A DNA stretch of 64,000 nucleotides from Acrasis kona. Taxonomy: Eukaryota; Heterolobosea; Eutetramitea; Acrasida; Acrasidae. Each line of letters starts with the position of its first letter. Position 1 is the stretch's first letter. The position numbers and the translations under genes were made by a program. The notes below the pieces were generated by a model, which ran no database searches, was not told the DNA's origin, and was given only the letters and a program-made list of their open reading frames with translations. The stretch is from positions 62,001 to 126,000 of the forward strand of contig JAOPGA020001138.1 of assembly GCA_026419775.2 (NCBI GenBank). The letters are read 5' to 3'. Shown here piece after piece: positions 29,897 to 43,024 of this stretch.

Positions 29897-32090
29897 ATGA
29901 ATCAAGACGACGCCAAAGCCTTGTTGGAAGTGAAGTCTTCTGTTCAGGATCTTATTGAAGCAGATGGCAACAATGTATCGAATAAGAAATATTGGGATTT
30001 GATGAGTAGGATTGAAGTGATTGAGCAGAAAATCATTGGAATTGAAAGAAGAAGAAGGGGAACGCGTTTTTATCACGAAGGTGGACGAAAAAACTCTGTT
30101 TGTAGAGTAGTTCCAGAACCAGACAATCATCCAACCGAACTTGATAAGCGTCGATTCTTGGCTGCAAAGACTATCCAGAGTGCTTATCGTCGACGAAAAA
30201 ACTTGCTACTATTTAAAAACACAGTGCAAGACTTCATCAAGAGCCCAGAAGCGAAGGTCTGTAGATCAAGGAACAACCTTATAAAAGAAATTGAAACTAC
30301 TGAGCGAACATACGTTGAGTGCCTTCTTCTTGTAAGAAACCTTTATCTAATTCCTCTTCAATCAGTAAAAACTGATAAAGAGAGGTTTGGAATTACAAAT
30401 GCCGAGCTTCAAATCTTGTTCATCAATTTGGAGCAACTCCTTAGGCTACATCAGATTTTCTTCTTCAACCTCAAAGAGGAGATGGGCAACTGGCCAGTGA
30501 TACAGATTGGTGAGGTCTTCCTACAACAAGCACCACTTGTAAGTGCACAAATCGATAAGAAATATTCACTAATCATAGTTCTTGTTTTACATAACTTACA
30601 TCAACCAATTCCAAAAATCAACGGATTTGTTGAGAGAAATCAAGAACAGAGAGCCTAATTTTGTTTTGTTTTTGAATGAGCAAAAGAAGAGACCAGAGTC
30701 AAATTATCTTGGTCTTGAATCTCTTCTCATCACACCCGTCCAAAGACTACCAAGGTAAAATGTTATACGTAAAGAAGACTTCTAAAGCTTTATAGGTACA
30801 GTTTGCTGCTACGTGAGCTAATCAAAGTCACTCCAGAGGATCATGTTGATTATGACGATCTTGTATATGCGTCAGAACGAATCGCTCTATTGAACCAAAC
30901 CATAAATGCCGAAAAGGCAAGATTCGAGACCGTCAATGTCGTTGAAAGGATAGTAAAACCATTGAATGACCAGGAGAGCGAAAGAATAACAGAACTTTTG
31001 ATTGACAAAGAGACCAAAAAGCCTTTGAGAGTTTTCAAAGGTTATGAGTCCCCCATGCAATTGTACATCAACAAAAATGTAAGTCAACATGCGTTTCTAT
31101 TTTTTTATTATTAAAGTCCAAAGGCATTTCCTCCGATGGGTATTTATTCGAAGAACTGTTTCTTGTGGTTGTCAAGACAGAGCCAAATAAGACATCAGAG
31201 CATGTCTCATTTGCTCTTGACTTTAATAGAAAGTCATCAACAGATATCACTCTACTTCCTGCTGGCAACATTCCACAAAACTCTTCATTGCCACGTGACG
31301 CGATACATTTAATTGTGTCGGATAATACCACACAAGAATCCACATCTTACACGCTGCACGTTGTTGGCAAACAGGCAGATGACATTAAAAAGAAATTGAT
31401 CAAGTTGATTAATAACTCCCAAAATGACAAAGATGCTTACAGGAACTCACACAATGATGAGGACCAAAGTACGATTGTGGATAGGACCGTATCCGAATAC
31501 AGAAGGTAACTGATTTGTTTATATAACAATTTAATTCTTTTAGAATTTTCGAAGCAAACTTGAAGGTCGACTCCGAGTCATTATCAATTATGGACAAATA
31601 TTATCCTAATGATTACATGAAAAAAATTAGAAGAAAAGAGGAGGAAAAGAAGGCCAGACAATCGCTACAATCACCAAAGCCAGCAGACACAGATAACATG
31701 ATGAGTAAATTCATGAAGGCCCTTTTACTGGATGACGCCAACAAAAGCAATAATGCTTCAAACAAGAAACTCAACGTTGACTCTCCAACCAACAATAGCA
31801 GTCAAGACATTAAATTGAAGGAAAATCAGACCGACAATTCAAAGCCGAAAGGTTACGTTTCTCCCTATTCTGAGTCGGAGGGTAGGAAATCTTCAGACAC
31901 TGTCAAGTCGGAGAAGCCCAAAAATTATGTGTCACCATATGAAACCTCTGCCGACCTCCCAACAGTTGGTTCTACTTCGGGTGCGCAAAAGAAGGAGGAG
32001 GCTAATCAAAGTGGCTCCAACATCGTGAATGATTTATTTGGTCTTTTGTTGAATAAAAAGAAGGATACCTCGGGGGACACAAAGAAGTAA
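29897..32090 (+). CDS. RhoGEF (DH-PH) with an IQ motif
   Basis: Five exons (29897-30538, 30579-30754, 30796-31078, 31117-31505, 31544-32090) with introns of 38-41 nt give 678 residues. One IQ motif (KTIQSAYRRRKNLLLF) is near residue 92, suggesting calmodulin binding. The Dbl-homology domain follows, with LIKEIETTERTYVECL as its first helix and SLLITPVQRLPRYSLLLREL as the conserved third block. A PH-like domain spans about 365-500. The C-terminal third is charged and disordered and holds a doubled motif (PKGYVSPYSE and PKNYVSPYET). DH domains load GTP on Rho GTPases; the Rho/Rac gene at 14 kb is one possible client. Confidence 0.88.
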
Positions 32091-32263
32091 AATTTAGATA
32101 ATAAAGTGTGGTGTTGGAATGTTATTGTTTGTCCTCCATGTTCGGTTTTTATTCCTAATGCAAAACTCCTGGCGCCTAATACCGTTGCATTACAATAACC
32201 TAAATTCGGCACCTGAAAACTGTAATTTTAAGTTTACAAAAGTATCTGTTGAGGAATCATTCA

Positions 32264-35200
32264 ATGTCCTCAGAGCGTTCGCCCAATGGCAGTCAAAGCC
32301 CACTCTTCAAGAGGTCTGCCTTTGTTCAGCAGCTTCAGAAGCTGGTTGGATTTGACGAGCTAGAGGTCCTGCCCGAAGACGATCCCGTTAGAAATATTGT
32401 GTTCACTGAACCTCGGTCTATTGCGAATAGTATGTTATGAAGCAAGCACACTTGATTTAATTCTTTACCTAGTAGTTAAGCCAACAACACCAACTTTTTC
32501 AAGTGGTCAAAACAAGATTGTCATGTCAGGCAAAGTTTTGTAAGACTAATAACATTATCAATATGGTAACATTATATCAGGACGTCGTTAAAGAAGGGTT
32601 CCGCGAAAGTAAGAGAAAAGCATTGGAATACACGTTTCTTCTTGGAACCAATGCCTCAATACAACGTGGCGACGGATAAGCACACCAAATTATATACAAA
32701 GACCACAACGTTTCAACAACGTTTCAGACAATTATTATTGGATAATAATTCATCAGTGGGAAGCAATAAGATTGACGTTCCGATTGTGGGAGACGATTCT
32801 GTCGTAAAAACCCATCCTTATCAACAAACCGTAGATGCAAAAAGAAGAGCTTTCTCGGCATCACCCAAAAAGAAAAAATCAATGATGGACCTTCTACAAT
32901 CAAGAAAATCAATCTCAACGTCTCAACAAGAAGGAGAAATACCAAAAACAACGCCTATAGAAACAGTAAGTAGTCTTTCTCAACATTAAACTAAAACGTT
33001 ATAGTTTGATAACTTTGATAACGTCGAAGAACAGAAGAAGATAGATGCAATGTTCAGAAAAGCCAAAATAAGGATAGAGAAATTATGGAACGAACTTCAT
33101 ACTCCTGAACACGAACGTGACGCTTTCAAATCAAAGAACTTTAGAATTTCAACGGACGCTAGCGTACAGGCCATCTTAAAAGAGATTGAAAACTTGACAG
33201 AACATCGTAAAGACACGTTAGAAGCACTTAAACAAATCGACGCTCGTGAAAATTTATTAGAAACATTAGGATGTTTAGTTTCTAGATACGGAGCAGGTCA
33301 ATTCGTACGTAAACACTTGGTCGCAAGAGAGGTCAAGAATCTCGTCGTATCCCTTCGCTTCTCTTCTCTAGAAGTAGTCGATGCAATCTCGCGCTGGAGG
33401 TCATCCACGACAAATCAACCGTCAAACAAACCCTTTGTATGGCGATCTCAAAACTACCTTTTAAAGATGCAAACGGATACTTCATTCCTATTAGAATCAG
33501 ATTTAAGATCGATGGTTGACATCGTACACGCTTACAATAATCCTTTATTGATGCCTGGAACTGATTTTGGAAGCGATAAGCCCGGCAAGAGGCCATCCAG
33601 TCCACCACGTGCAGGTTTCGACTCTAGGTTGCTAATCGACAAGAAAAAATTACCTCCTCTCAGAGGATCAACATCACCACCTAGACGAGTCGATCCACTA
33701 AAAGAAAGAGTTGCGTTGGCCGAGAAGGTTATTTTCGGAGAAAGAGCACCAAGTCCTTCTCAAACAGGACAAAGCTCTCCAAAGAGAGGTGCCGAGTTTA
33801 GTCCGGTCACTCCGTTAATACGTCAGAATAGCTTGGCAGATGCTCTATCTTTGAAGCGAAATACAGAATTGCCTTCTATTCCTCCACTACACATTAACAG
33901 CAACACTGGTGCTGTTGGTAATAAGAAAACAAGACCCAAGACTCCATTAAAGACATCCAAACCAAAAAAGAAGAGCAACATCATGGCGGGTGTGATCACT
34001 CCAATAACGCCGTTTACGCTCAATGATGACGATGATGATGATTTATTGGGATTGGCATTACCTCCAATACCTCTAAACAAGGAGCAAATAGCTTCAAAGA
34101 CCATTTGTGCATTCTTGATTGGAAATCACACTCGTAAACTGCATCGAATCAAAGTACAAGATCTCAAGAACAAACAGTTGTCATTAGAAATCAAAAAGAG
34201 AGAAATGTTGGAGAGATTGAGGAATGGAGCGGCCACAAAGATTCAATCAAAAGCAAGACAGATTCAACAATCTGGAATAGCATCCAGGAGGTTACAAAAC
34301 ATCATATTGATGCAATCGCTCGTTAGGTCAAACTACGTTCGATCGAAAGATGATTCGACAAAGAGGGGCATCAATAGAATGCAAGCATTGAGTCGAAGGT
34401 ATTTGGCAGAGTTGAATAGATTGGAGATGATCAACGAGAACAAAGCAGCCATCACTTTACAAAAGAATCAAAGAATGAGGTTCGAACGCAATTTATTATC
34501 CAATAAGAAAGTTGCCATTGCTGTTATGCAAAGAAGTGTTTTGGTACATTTGGCCAATTTGAAATATAGACAATTTGAAAAATTGAGAATTACCAAATTG
34601 AACCAATTCATATCAAAAGAAAAGAGCACAGTGACGCTACAATCATTGGTTTACGGAAACTTTGTTGATAAATTTGTAAATGGATGCAAGAATGCGGCCA
34701 AATGTATTCAAGCATTATTCAGGTCAAATCAAATTCAACAACTAAAATCAAAACAGATACAATCCATCGCCTTGATACAACGCTCCATTCGAACATTCAT
34801 ATCCAAATCCAAATTCGCCAAATTACAACAAAATAATTTGGACACCAAATCTGCAATCAAAATTCAATCTCATGTTCGTCGCATTCAATCCAATGCACGT
34901 GTTAATGACATTCGCGAATACAACAAGGCAGTTGCAACCATTCAAAGATCAGTCAAATCTCATCTTGCAAAATCTCACTTCGAATCCATGAAATCTACAT
35001 TTAACAATGTATCCACCATTCAAAGAGCGATTCGATTCTACATTGCGAACAAATCTGTAAAACAAATGATCAACAGAAGAGAAACGAATATTATACAGAA
35101 TTTGGCGAGAGAGCGAATTTCGTTAGAAACACAATGTGCCACATTGATCCAACACAATGTTATTATACACTTGGCCAAAACCAAAATGGAATCAATTAAC

Positions 35201-38200
35201 AAATCTCAAAACGCAATCATCGATAACCAAATTCAATCGGAGAAGATGTTGTTCGATAAATCGATTTTGTGTATACAAACAAGCATCAGAAACATGTTAT
35301 CTAGATTTGTTTACAAAAAGTTGTTACTTGATAAGAAACTTCGATATGAGAAGGCGACTTTGATTCAGAGGAACATCAGATTAAAGTTAGCTCGTGATGA
35401 GTATCTGAGATTATCAAAGAAGAAAGCACAAAGAGCACTTGCTACTCAACAAGCCAAAACAACTCAAGCAGCTCCAACTGCTCATAAATTGGTCTCTTTG
35501 GATTTGGTACCACCTGCTGCCAAGTATGCTCCACCTCCACTCACTTCTACAGATTGTGCCAATTTGGTTCAAAGAGCAGCGTTGGTTTATAATTCAAAAT
35601 GTAGAGTTATTAAACAACGCAATGAACAAAAGGCCATGAAGATTATACATAGGTCAAGTTTGGTCATGTTGAGTAAATTAAAGTTGAAGCGTAGAGCATT
35701 GGAGGTGGCCAAGAAGGTTCAAGATGAAATAAAGAAGGATGATGCAGCTATATTGTTGCAAATGAATGTCAGAACGATGATTGCAGTGACTCACTTACAA
35801 TACCATCAAGAACAATACCGTAGTGCATGTCTGCTACAATCAACTGTGCTTCGGTATTTGGCAAACAAATGCAAGAACAAGTTACAAGTCCAATCATTCG
35901 AAAAAATCAACCAAGAGGTGTTAAAAGAACGTAGTGACATTGAGAAGAAGTGTAGTTTGGTTATTCAACAAGCCATGAGATGTTTCCTATCAAGGAAGAA
36001 GACGTCCAAGCTGTCATCTGCAAAGGTTATTAATAGAAGCGTTAGAGTCAAGTTGGCTAAATTGGCAATGTCAAGAAAATCGAGTGTGATTGATAAAGAG
36101 TTGGACAGAGTTGTGAATGCAGAGATTGATGCCATTTTGTTGCTACAAAGAGCATCCAGAATGTATTTGAGTCAACTAAAGGTATCATCCCTCAAAGCAC
36201 TCTATAACCAAATGGAGAATGAAGAAGAACTTGTTGTAGTTATACAAAGAGCTGTTCGTTCGATGAACGCGAGGAACAAAGTCAAATCTGATCGAGTCAA
36301 CCAAGAAAAGAAGTTGAATGAAATCATCAACAAGGATGATGCAGTTCATTGTCTACAATCCAACGCAAGAATGTTCGTTGCACGTAAATCATTACAAAGA
36401 TTCCAGGAAGATAAAATTGTTGGCGAGCAAGTGAATCAAGAATCATCTGCAAATTTGATTCAATTGAACGTCAGATCGTTATTGGCATCTTCGGCACTAA
36501 ACAAACAAAAGCAAATCAGATCCAAGCAAGAGCAATCTGATTTACAAAGAGATGCGTCTGCATTATTGATCCAAAGAGCTTTCTGGAACTACAAATCACA
36601 CTTACTATTCAACAAACAATCCGAACAACACAGATACAAACTGAACTTAGAGATGAAACAAGAGCATGCATCCATAGTTATACAATCAGCCATATTATGT
36701 TCTTTGGCAAACATCAAAACTAACAATGCACGTCTTGCATACGAGAACACGATTTCCTACGAAGTTGAATTGGAGATCAAACAAACAGAATCATTAGAGA
36801 AGATTGCTCTCACAAAGATTGGTAACAACCGCAGATTAAGACAGAAGCAAGCCAAGGCACAACAAGAAGAATCTGATGCAGCTAACACAATTCAACAAGG
36901 TGTACTTGTTTATTTATCAAATCAACAAATCAATGCAAAGAGACTACAATCACTCGAGATTCTAAACAAACAAGTAGCCGAGGAATATGCTGCATTAACT
37001 ATTGTATTTGCGTTAAGAAAGTATATTGCTGATTTGAAAGTCCATCATCAAAGAATAACATCAGAGAACAAGATTGATTTCGATGTTCAGATGGAAAGAG
37101 CACTTTCATTACAACAAGCCGCTTCACCGGTGTCATCGCCTGCCAAACTATCACCATCAATTCAGATTCCAACTTATACCACCAAATCCCCTAAAAGCCC
37201 TTCACCATCCAATAAAGTATTCCAATTAAGAAGCAGTGGTGCTGTGAGAAGAAGAGGAAGTATTGTACATGAGAGCGAGGACTTTAAAATGTTAAGCAGT
37301 GTACAAGTAATACAGCGAAATGTATTAGTACTCATCGCAAGACAACGTTTCGAAAAGGTCCAATTGGAGAACAAACAATCGACAGAAGAGATATTATCAA
37401 AGGAGATTGATTCTATCAGATGTATTCAAAGTGCAGTACGTTCCATGTTGGCCAATAACGTTGTTGTGCATAAGAAGCAAATACACGCAGAATGTTCTTT
37501 GACTCCAAGGAATGAGAAAGAGCGCTTAGAAGCTATCAAAATTCAAAATGCAGTCCAGTGTATGTTAGCCCGTAAGGTTGTTTCACAGAAGAAGAAGGAC
37601 CTTGAGGAATGTATTCTATTAGATAACCAAAAGTATATGGCGGCAGTTCGTTTACAAGTAGCTACTCAATGTATGCTAGCAAGAAAAGTTGTAGCAGATA
37701 AGCAAATTGAAGCTCACATCAATACATCAATTGAAGATGAAAGATTTTTGGCGGCGACTAAACTACAGTTAGCTATTTTGTCCATGCTAGCAAACCAAGT
37801 TGTCAACAAGAAGAAATCAACTAGAGAATCAGTTTTAGCTCTAGAGGATCAAAAGCATCTAGCTGCTACAAAAATTCAAGTAGCTGTCCAATGTATGCTA
37901 GCTCGATCGAAAGTAGCCAAGAAGCAACTCGAAGTTAATCTTCTTGAACAAGATTTTAACGACGAGTTAATCATTAAGAACGAAGCTGCTACAAAGTTAC
38001 AAACTGCTATTCAAAGTATGCTAAGTCGTTCCGAGGTCTCAAAGATGAGAACAAAGAAACAATTAGAAATTCAAGCTGAGGAAGACAAGTATGCGGCAGC
38101 TTGTAAATTACAAGTCAATGCTCAATGTATGTTGGCAAAAAAGCAGTGCCAACAAAAGAAAAATGATCTGTCAAAGACGCTGTTACTAGAAGATCAACAG

Positions 38201-39361
38201 TACATTGCTGCTGCTCAGCTGCAGAAATCCGTTCAATGCATGTTGGCTCGTAAAGTCATCAACAATAAGAAAAATTCCATTGAAGCTGTTTTACAAAAAC
38301 AAAGAGAACTTGAAGATAAACAACACATTGCCGCTATCAAGTTACAAATAGCTATTCAATGCATGTTAGCTCGTAGTGTTTGTAAAGACAGAAAGAAGCA
38401 GTTGGAAATAGAATTGGCTCTGGAAGATGAACAACAAGCAGCTGCTATTAAAATACAAGCAGCTACAAGATCCAAAATGGCTCGTAGTCAAATCGTTGCT
38501 CCCACAAAGCAGCCATCGCAACAAAAAGAAGAAGCAGCGACCACTATCCAATCTGGTGTGAAATGCATGTTGGCTCGTCAATCTGTAGTTCAGATGAAGA
38601 TCAAAGATGAATCCAACACTGTTAATAATGACAAGATTTTCCTTGCTGCTACTGCACTGCAATTGGCTACACAAAGCATGCTAGCTCATATTGCCATTTC
38701 TAAAAAACAAAAATTAAGAGAAATTGCTCTAGCCCATGAAGATAAGCTATACGCATCAGCTACAAAGTTACAAGTAGCTGTACAGTGTATGCTAGCTCGC
38801 AAGGCTGTACTCAAACAAGAATCAAAAGTTGATTTAGCCATCAAGTGTGAAGATGAAAGTTATATCGCTGCCACCAAGTTACAAGTAGCTGTACAATGCA
38901 TGCTAGCCCGTCGTGTTTGTCAAGATCAAAAGAAACAGCTTGAACTATGGTTGAATCAAGAAGACGAACAATACACATCAGCCATCAAAATCCAAACCGC
39001 AGCAAGGTCGAAAATAGCTCGCAACCAAGTGAAATCAAACCACGCCAAGTTACAATCTAATCTCAAGTTACAAGACGATGAATATACATCCGCTGTCATG
39101 ATACAAAATAGCGTAAGGGGCTACCTAGCCAAAGAACAATATGTGGTGGCTAAAAAGTCAATGGACCTTGTTAAAATTGCGCAATTAGAATTGGAATCGA
39201 ATTCTAGGTATCGCGAGTCGGTTTCATTAGTGCAGCGTAGCGCTAGAGTGAGTAGTGCAAAGAGAAGAGCCATGGCTGCACAAAAACAAAAGGAATTGGA
39301 ATTGGAGGCTTCATTAGAGAGGGAGAAGATGCTTTTTAACTCTGAACCAATTGTAGTATAA
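32264..39361 (+). CDS. Giant IQ-motif repeat protein
   Basis: Four exons (32264-32429, 32473-32539, 32581-32965, 33005-39361) with introns of 43, 41 and 39 nt give 2,324 residues. The first 600 residues are partly disordered (SPPR, SPKR and PKTPLKTSK motifs) with short helices. From about residue 608 to the end there are dozens of IQ-like motifs: first divergent ones (TIQRSVKSHLAKS type), then about fifteen very similar units from about residue 1718 to 2250 centred on LQVAVQCMLAR and linked by acidic-basic helices. IQ arrays bind calmodulin or myosin-type light chains and form long stiff helices, as in ASPM or unconventional myosins, but no motor, CH or kinase domain is visible. Probably a cytoskeletal or centrosomal scaffold. 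Confidence 0.85.
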
Positions 39362-39429
39362 AATTTGTATTTATTTTTATTGTAATTTCCATTTGTTTTT
39401 GTAGTTGACTTTAGAAAGCATAAACAACC

Positions 39430-40684
39430 ATGAGTCAATATGCTATGCCGTTTTTGATATTTAACCTCGGAGGAGAGATGATATATATCCTTGAACAACG
39501 CCTCCAGGCTCAAAATATATCCGCAGAGAAGAGCAGGAAAGGTATAAGCGTCTAATGAGTATTATGATTTAGCTCACGATCAACAGTTATCTCTGATGTA
39601 ACGAAAACAATGTTTAACCAACAATTTGTACAAGAGCTTGTTAAACCTCAAAAGCTGTACAATAGCGAGTCAGTTAGGGAGATTTTTAATAAACTTGCTC
39701 ACTCTTCAATCATGAAATTATCAACGGCTAGTATGGACAAGGTATGCTGTACGATTTTATGTGGAGTAACATTGTTTAGCTGTATGATTTAATGTTGATG
39801 GGTTTTAAGCATGCTATTGTTGAGTGTAAACAACCACAAGAACTACTTCAAGTAACTTTGAACCACTTTGATTCAATTGAAAGGTTGTTGGCCGGAGGCG
39901 ATGCTGAGCCCATGGATTGCCTTACTCATGCTATTACATCGATGTTGGAAGTATCAACGAAAATGGGAATTTACGACTATTATCTTCTGAGGCACAAACT
40001 TGCTTGTTTCTTCCAAGATAAGAATGTCAAAGTATCGTTGTTCTTAACCTCTGGTGTTCAGAACCGCAATGATGGCTCATTTGTCTTGAGTGTTGGGAAC
40101 ATTTGTCCATATGGATTTGATTCTCCAGGATCCGTTCGATATTTTTCAGAACAACTGCCGTCAGAGTCAGACAAAATTTCTCATCCGTTAGAGAGGTGTA
40201 AAGTCGATGAGAGCTTGAATTATTTGGATACTACTAAAAGAAGTTCAAAACATGGACTAAACTTGTAAGTGGAAAAATGCGAATTTTACTTGTGACCTTT
40301 TATAGATACATGCAAAAGGATTCAAATGTTTCCCACGCTCCTCAACAGACAGTAGTAGCACCAACAGATACAAAACAAGCACAAACACCTGAGCAAAAAA
40401 AGAGCACACAAACTCACTTGGAACTAAATTACCTGGCTTCATTGATTGGTGGAGCTAATAGTGCCACAAAGGACGATTCAAAGTTTAAAATCAATTTGTT
40501 CCCCGACAATAATGCTGCTGAAACGGATGCTAATGAGGCGTCAAAGAGCTCTGACCACGAAGTAATTACCTTCGACCAAAAACAAGCAAAAAGCACTGCA
40601 CTCAGTGGATTGATGGACGAAGCAGAATCGACTAGCAATAATCAAGACGATGATTTATTAGACTTGATGGACAGTGCCAATTAA
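39430..40684 (+). CDS. OSCP1: OSCP1/NOR1 family protein
   Basis: Four exons (39430-39541, 39587-39741, 39780-40264, 40306-40684), introns 45, 38 and 41 nt, 376 residues. The opening PFLIFNLGGEMIYILEQRL, then MFNQQFVQELVKPQKLY and ASMDKLYDLMLMGFKHA, are near-diagnostic for OSCP1. The middle part has KVSLFLTSGVQNRNDGSF and LELNYLASLIGG. The last 100 residues are acidic and disordered. OSCP1 is found mostly in species with cilia and is associated with them; animal work also links it to solute transport. The start at 39430 is only 68 bp after the IQ protein stop. Confidence 0.88.
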
Positions 40685-40859
40685 TTTGAATAAATTTTAT
40701 GTATTACTTATAATATGAGGTTTAAGCTCTGTGATGCTTGTATCTTATCACACATTCTTTGAAAGTTTAAACAAGTTTACTATTTGATCGAGTTTAGAAT
40801 ATTTTTAACGACCCTTTTCATCCCGTATTTCGTTACAATTTTTTTCTAAACTACAGGAG

Positions 40860-42585
40860 ATGGAACATGACAAACCATCAACACCTAGTCGTGATGATTT
40901 AGATAAGCAATTTATGTATTTGAGAATGTCTTGTTCGCCACCAAGTCCCAAAGCAAAAATTGAAATTGAGTCGCACCGCCAAGAAGTGTCTGCTCTACAA
41001 AAGTGCAATAAGTCAAGAATCCCAACAGTTTCATCACATGTTGTAGTACCAATGTACATGCCGTCTGTAGTAAGAAGTACTAGTTACGGAAGAGATCACG
41101 AATTTGCTAATGAACACAAGACAGAGGTGAAAAAAGCTAGCCCTGCCTCATCTCCAACAATCGATAGAGTTATAGAAAGTAAACCATCAACAAACCAAAA
41201 AAAAGTTACAGGAAAAAGATTCTTTAATACACTTTCGAACAGCAACGACTTGAGGACATTAGAATGGTTTAGCGAATCTACACCTCCAAGATTTGAAAAG
41301 AGCGGCAAGAAGTTTTTCAACTCACCTCAAAATTTAATTGAACCACCTATCGAATCAAATCCAGTCCAAGAACATGTTATGCAAGAGGTTGTTGTTAAAA
41401 ATGATGACCCTGACATACCAAAAATTACATACGAGATTATTAAATCTGATATTCCATCTAATCTCGCCTACAACGAAGCATTAGCTGAAGAGAAGATGAA
41501 TAAGGTGAAAAGTAGAAAAAAGGAAGAAGGCTTATTTACAGATTCATTGATAGAAGCAGATCGTAAAGTGTTGGAAGATAGAAAAATTGTAAGTTTGTTA
41601 TACTGTCTTGACCAGACTAATTTTGAAGGAGAAACAAAATAAGAGGCTAGTTATGGAGCAGGAGTTTAAAGATTGGAAGAGAAGCAATGAAGAGGAGATT
41701 GCAAAAAAGAAGCAGGCAGAGAAAGCTGAGGATATATCAATTCGTAATAACTTGAAACAAATGGACGACCATATTAGAAATCTTGAAAGGTAAGATTTAA
41801 AATTTCCAAAATATAAAAAAAAAAGAGAGGCAGATTTAAAAGAACAGGAAATAAAGCAAAGATATATTCAAGATCTAAAAGCTTTTGAAGACCTTAAAAA
41901 GATGATGATGTCAGACCAACAAAAAATGGAGGCATTGTTGCCAACAGGAGCATCAATACCTGTTTTAGCAGAGAGGGATGTTATTACAAAGGACGAAACA
42001 AGGAGAATCCACTCTGCTCTAACAGAATCACACAATGAACAATTAAGATCCAAAGCAGATGAACAATCAAAGATATTGCAGCAAGAACGACTTTTGTTTA
42101 ACCAAAGGGTCGAGGCGGAACTGAGGGAAATGGCCCGTGAAAGTTACACCAACTCTGTGAGAAAGAAACACGCCGTTCAAGAACAAAAACAATCTTTGGA
42201 TAAACACCTGCAATCATTAGATGTAAAACAAATACATGAAAAAAAGTTGTTGGAAGATTCTATTTTGGAAAGAAAGAGACTTGAAAATGAAGCAGAGCAG
42301 AGCAGAAGACAAGATTTGTTAAAAAGGGTGGACAAAATAAAAAGTCGTAGCCATGAGTTGGAAGAGCAAGTAAAGAATGTTAAAAGTATACGTAAGAGTG
42401 AAAAAGATGATGTCGAAAAGATGACCAAGGATTTGATGAGCAGATGGGAGAATAACATGGAAGTCCGAAGAAAGCTGTACTTCTGCGATGTTACGAAAAA
42501 GGTGTTACCGTCATCAGAGTTTAACCACCTTGTTCCGCAAGTCTTGAAGCAGAATGAAGGAGTAAGTAATTGTATCATCAAGTGA
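40860..42585 (+). CDS. Long coiled-coil protein
   Basis: Three exons (40860-41588, 41629-41789, 41826-42585) with introns of 40 and 36 nt give 549 residues. The first 200 residues are Ser/Pro/Lys-rich and probably disordered, with SPPSPK and SPASSP motifs. Residues 230-510 are almost unbroken coiled coil (Glu, Lys, Gln, Arg-rich). The tail has a short folded-looking piece (YFCDVTKKVLPSSEFNHL). I do not recognise the family. The second intron's acceptor follows a run of ten A, and the choice of acceptor is set by frame. Role unknown; cytoskeletal likely. Confidence 0.7.
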
Positions 42586-42653
42586 TGAAATAAAATGTCG
42601 ACCTTTGTACATACTTGAAGATTTAATCTAAGTGTAAATGTTTATTTATCCTC

Positions 42654-42943
42654 TTATTGTATTGTGCATCCAGCCTCACTTTCTATCTTCTCCGGTTTTA
42701 TAAGAGGGTTCATTTGTGACATGAAGACAAGAATCCAAAATAGCCAACAACAAAAAGCACTCATAATAATCATGATGCGAGCAAGCCCACTACCAAGGGT
42801 TAAATTTAATCGTTGAGCATGTAAATGTACCCGTTGGTTTTGCCGCACAAAATGGTGAAGGGCAAAAGTATACACGCAATGGCGAAAAATATGCAGCTAC
42901 CTATAATCAAGGTTTTTCCATCTCTACTCATACCCGAACCCAT
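42654..42943 (-). CDS. V-type ATPase subunit e (Vma9/ATP6V0E)
   Basis: Two exons in reverse (42943-42831 and 42789-42654) separated by a 41-nt intron give 82 residues. Two membrane helices: TLIIGSCIFFAIACILLPF and IMSAFCCWLFWILVFMSQM. The end of the second helix, MSQMNPLIKP, matches the LAQMNPLxGP ending of V-ATPase subunit e. This small subunit sits in the membrane V0 sector of the proton pump of acidic vesicles. The true N-terminus is made only after splicing. Divergent from USP7, 81 bp apart. Confidence 0.82.
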
Positions 42944-43024
42944 CTTGCTTGATTCTTTTTGCGAATTCGATTGGACGGTTGTCTTTATTAATGGTCAACC
43001 TACTATATTTTAAACAGAACAAGA

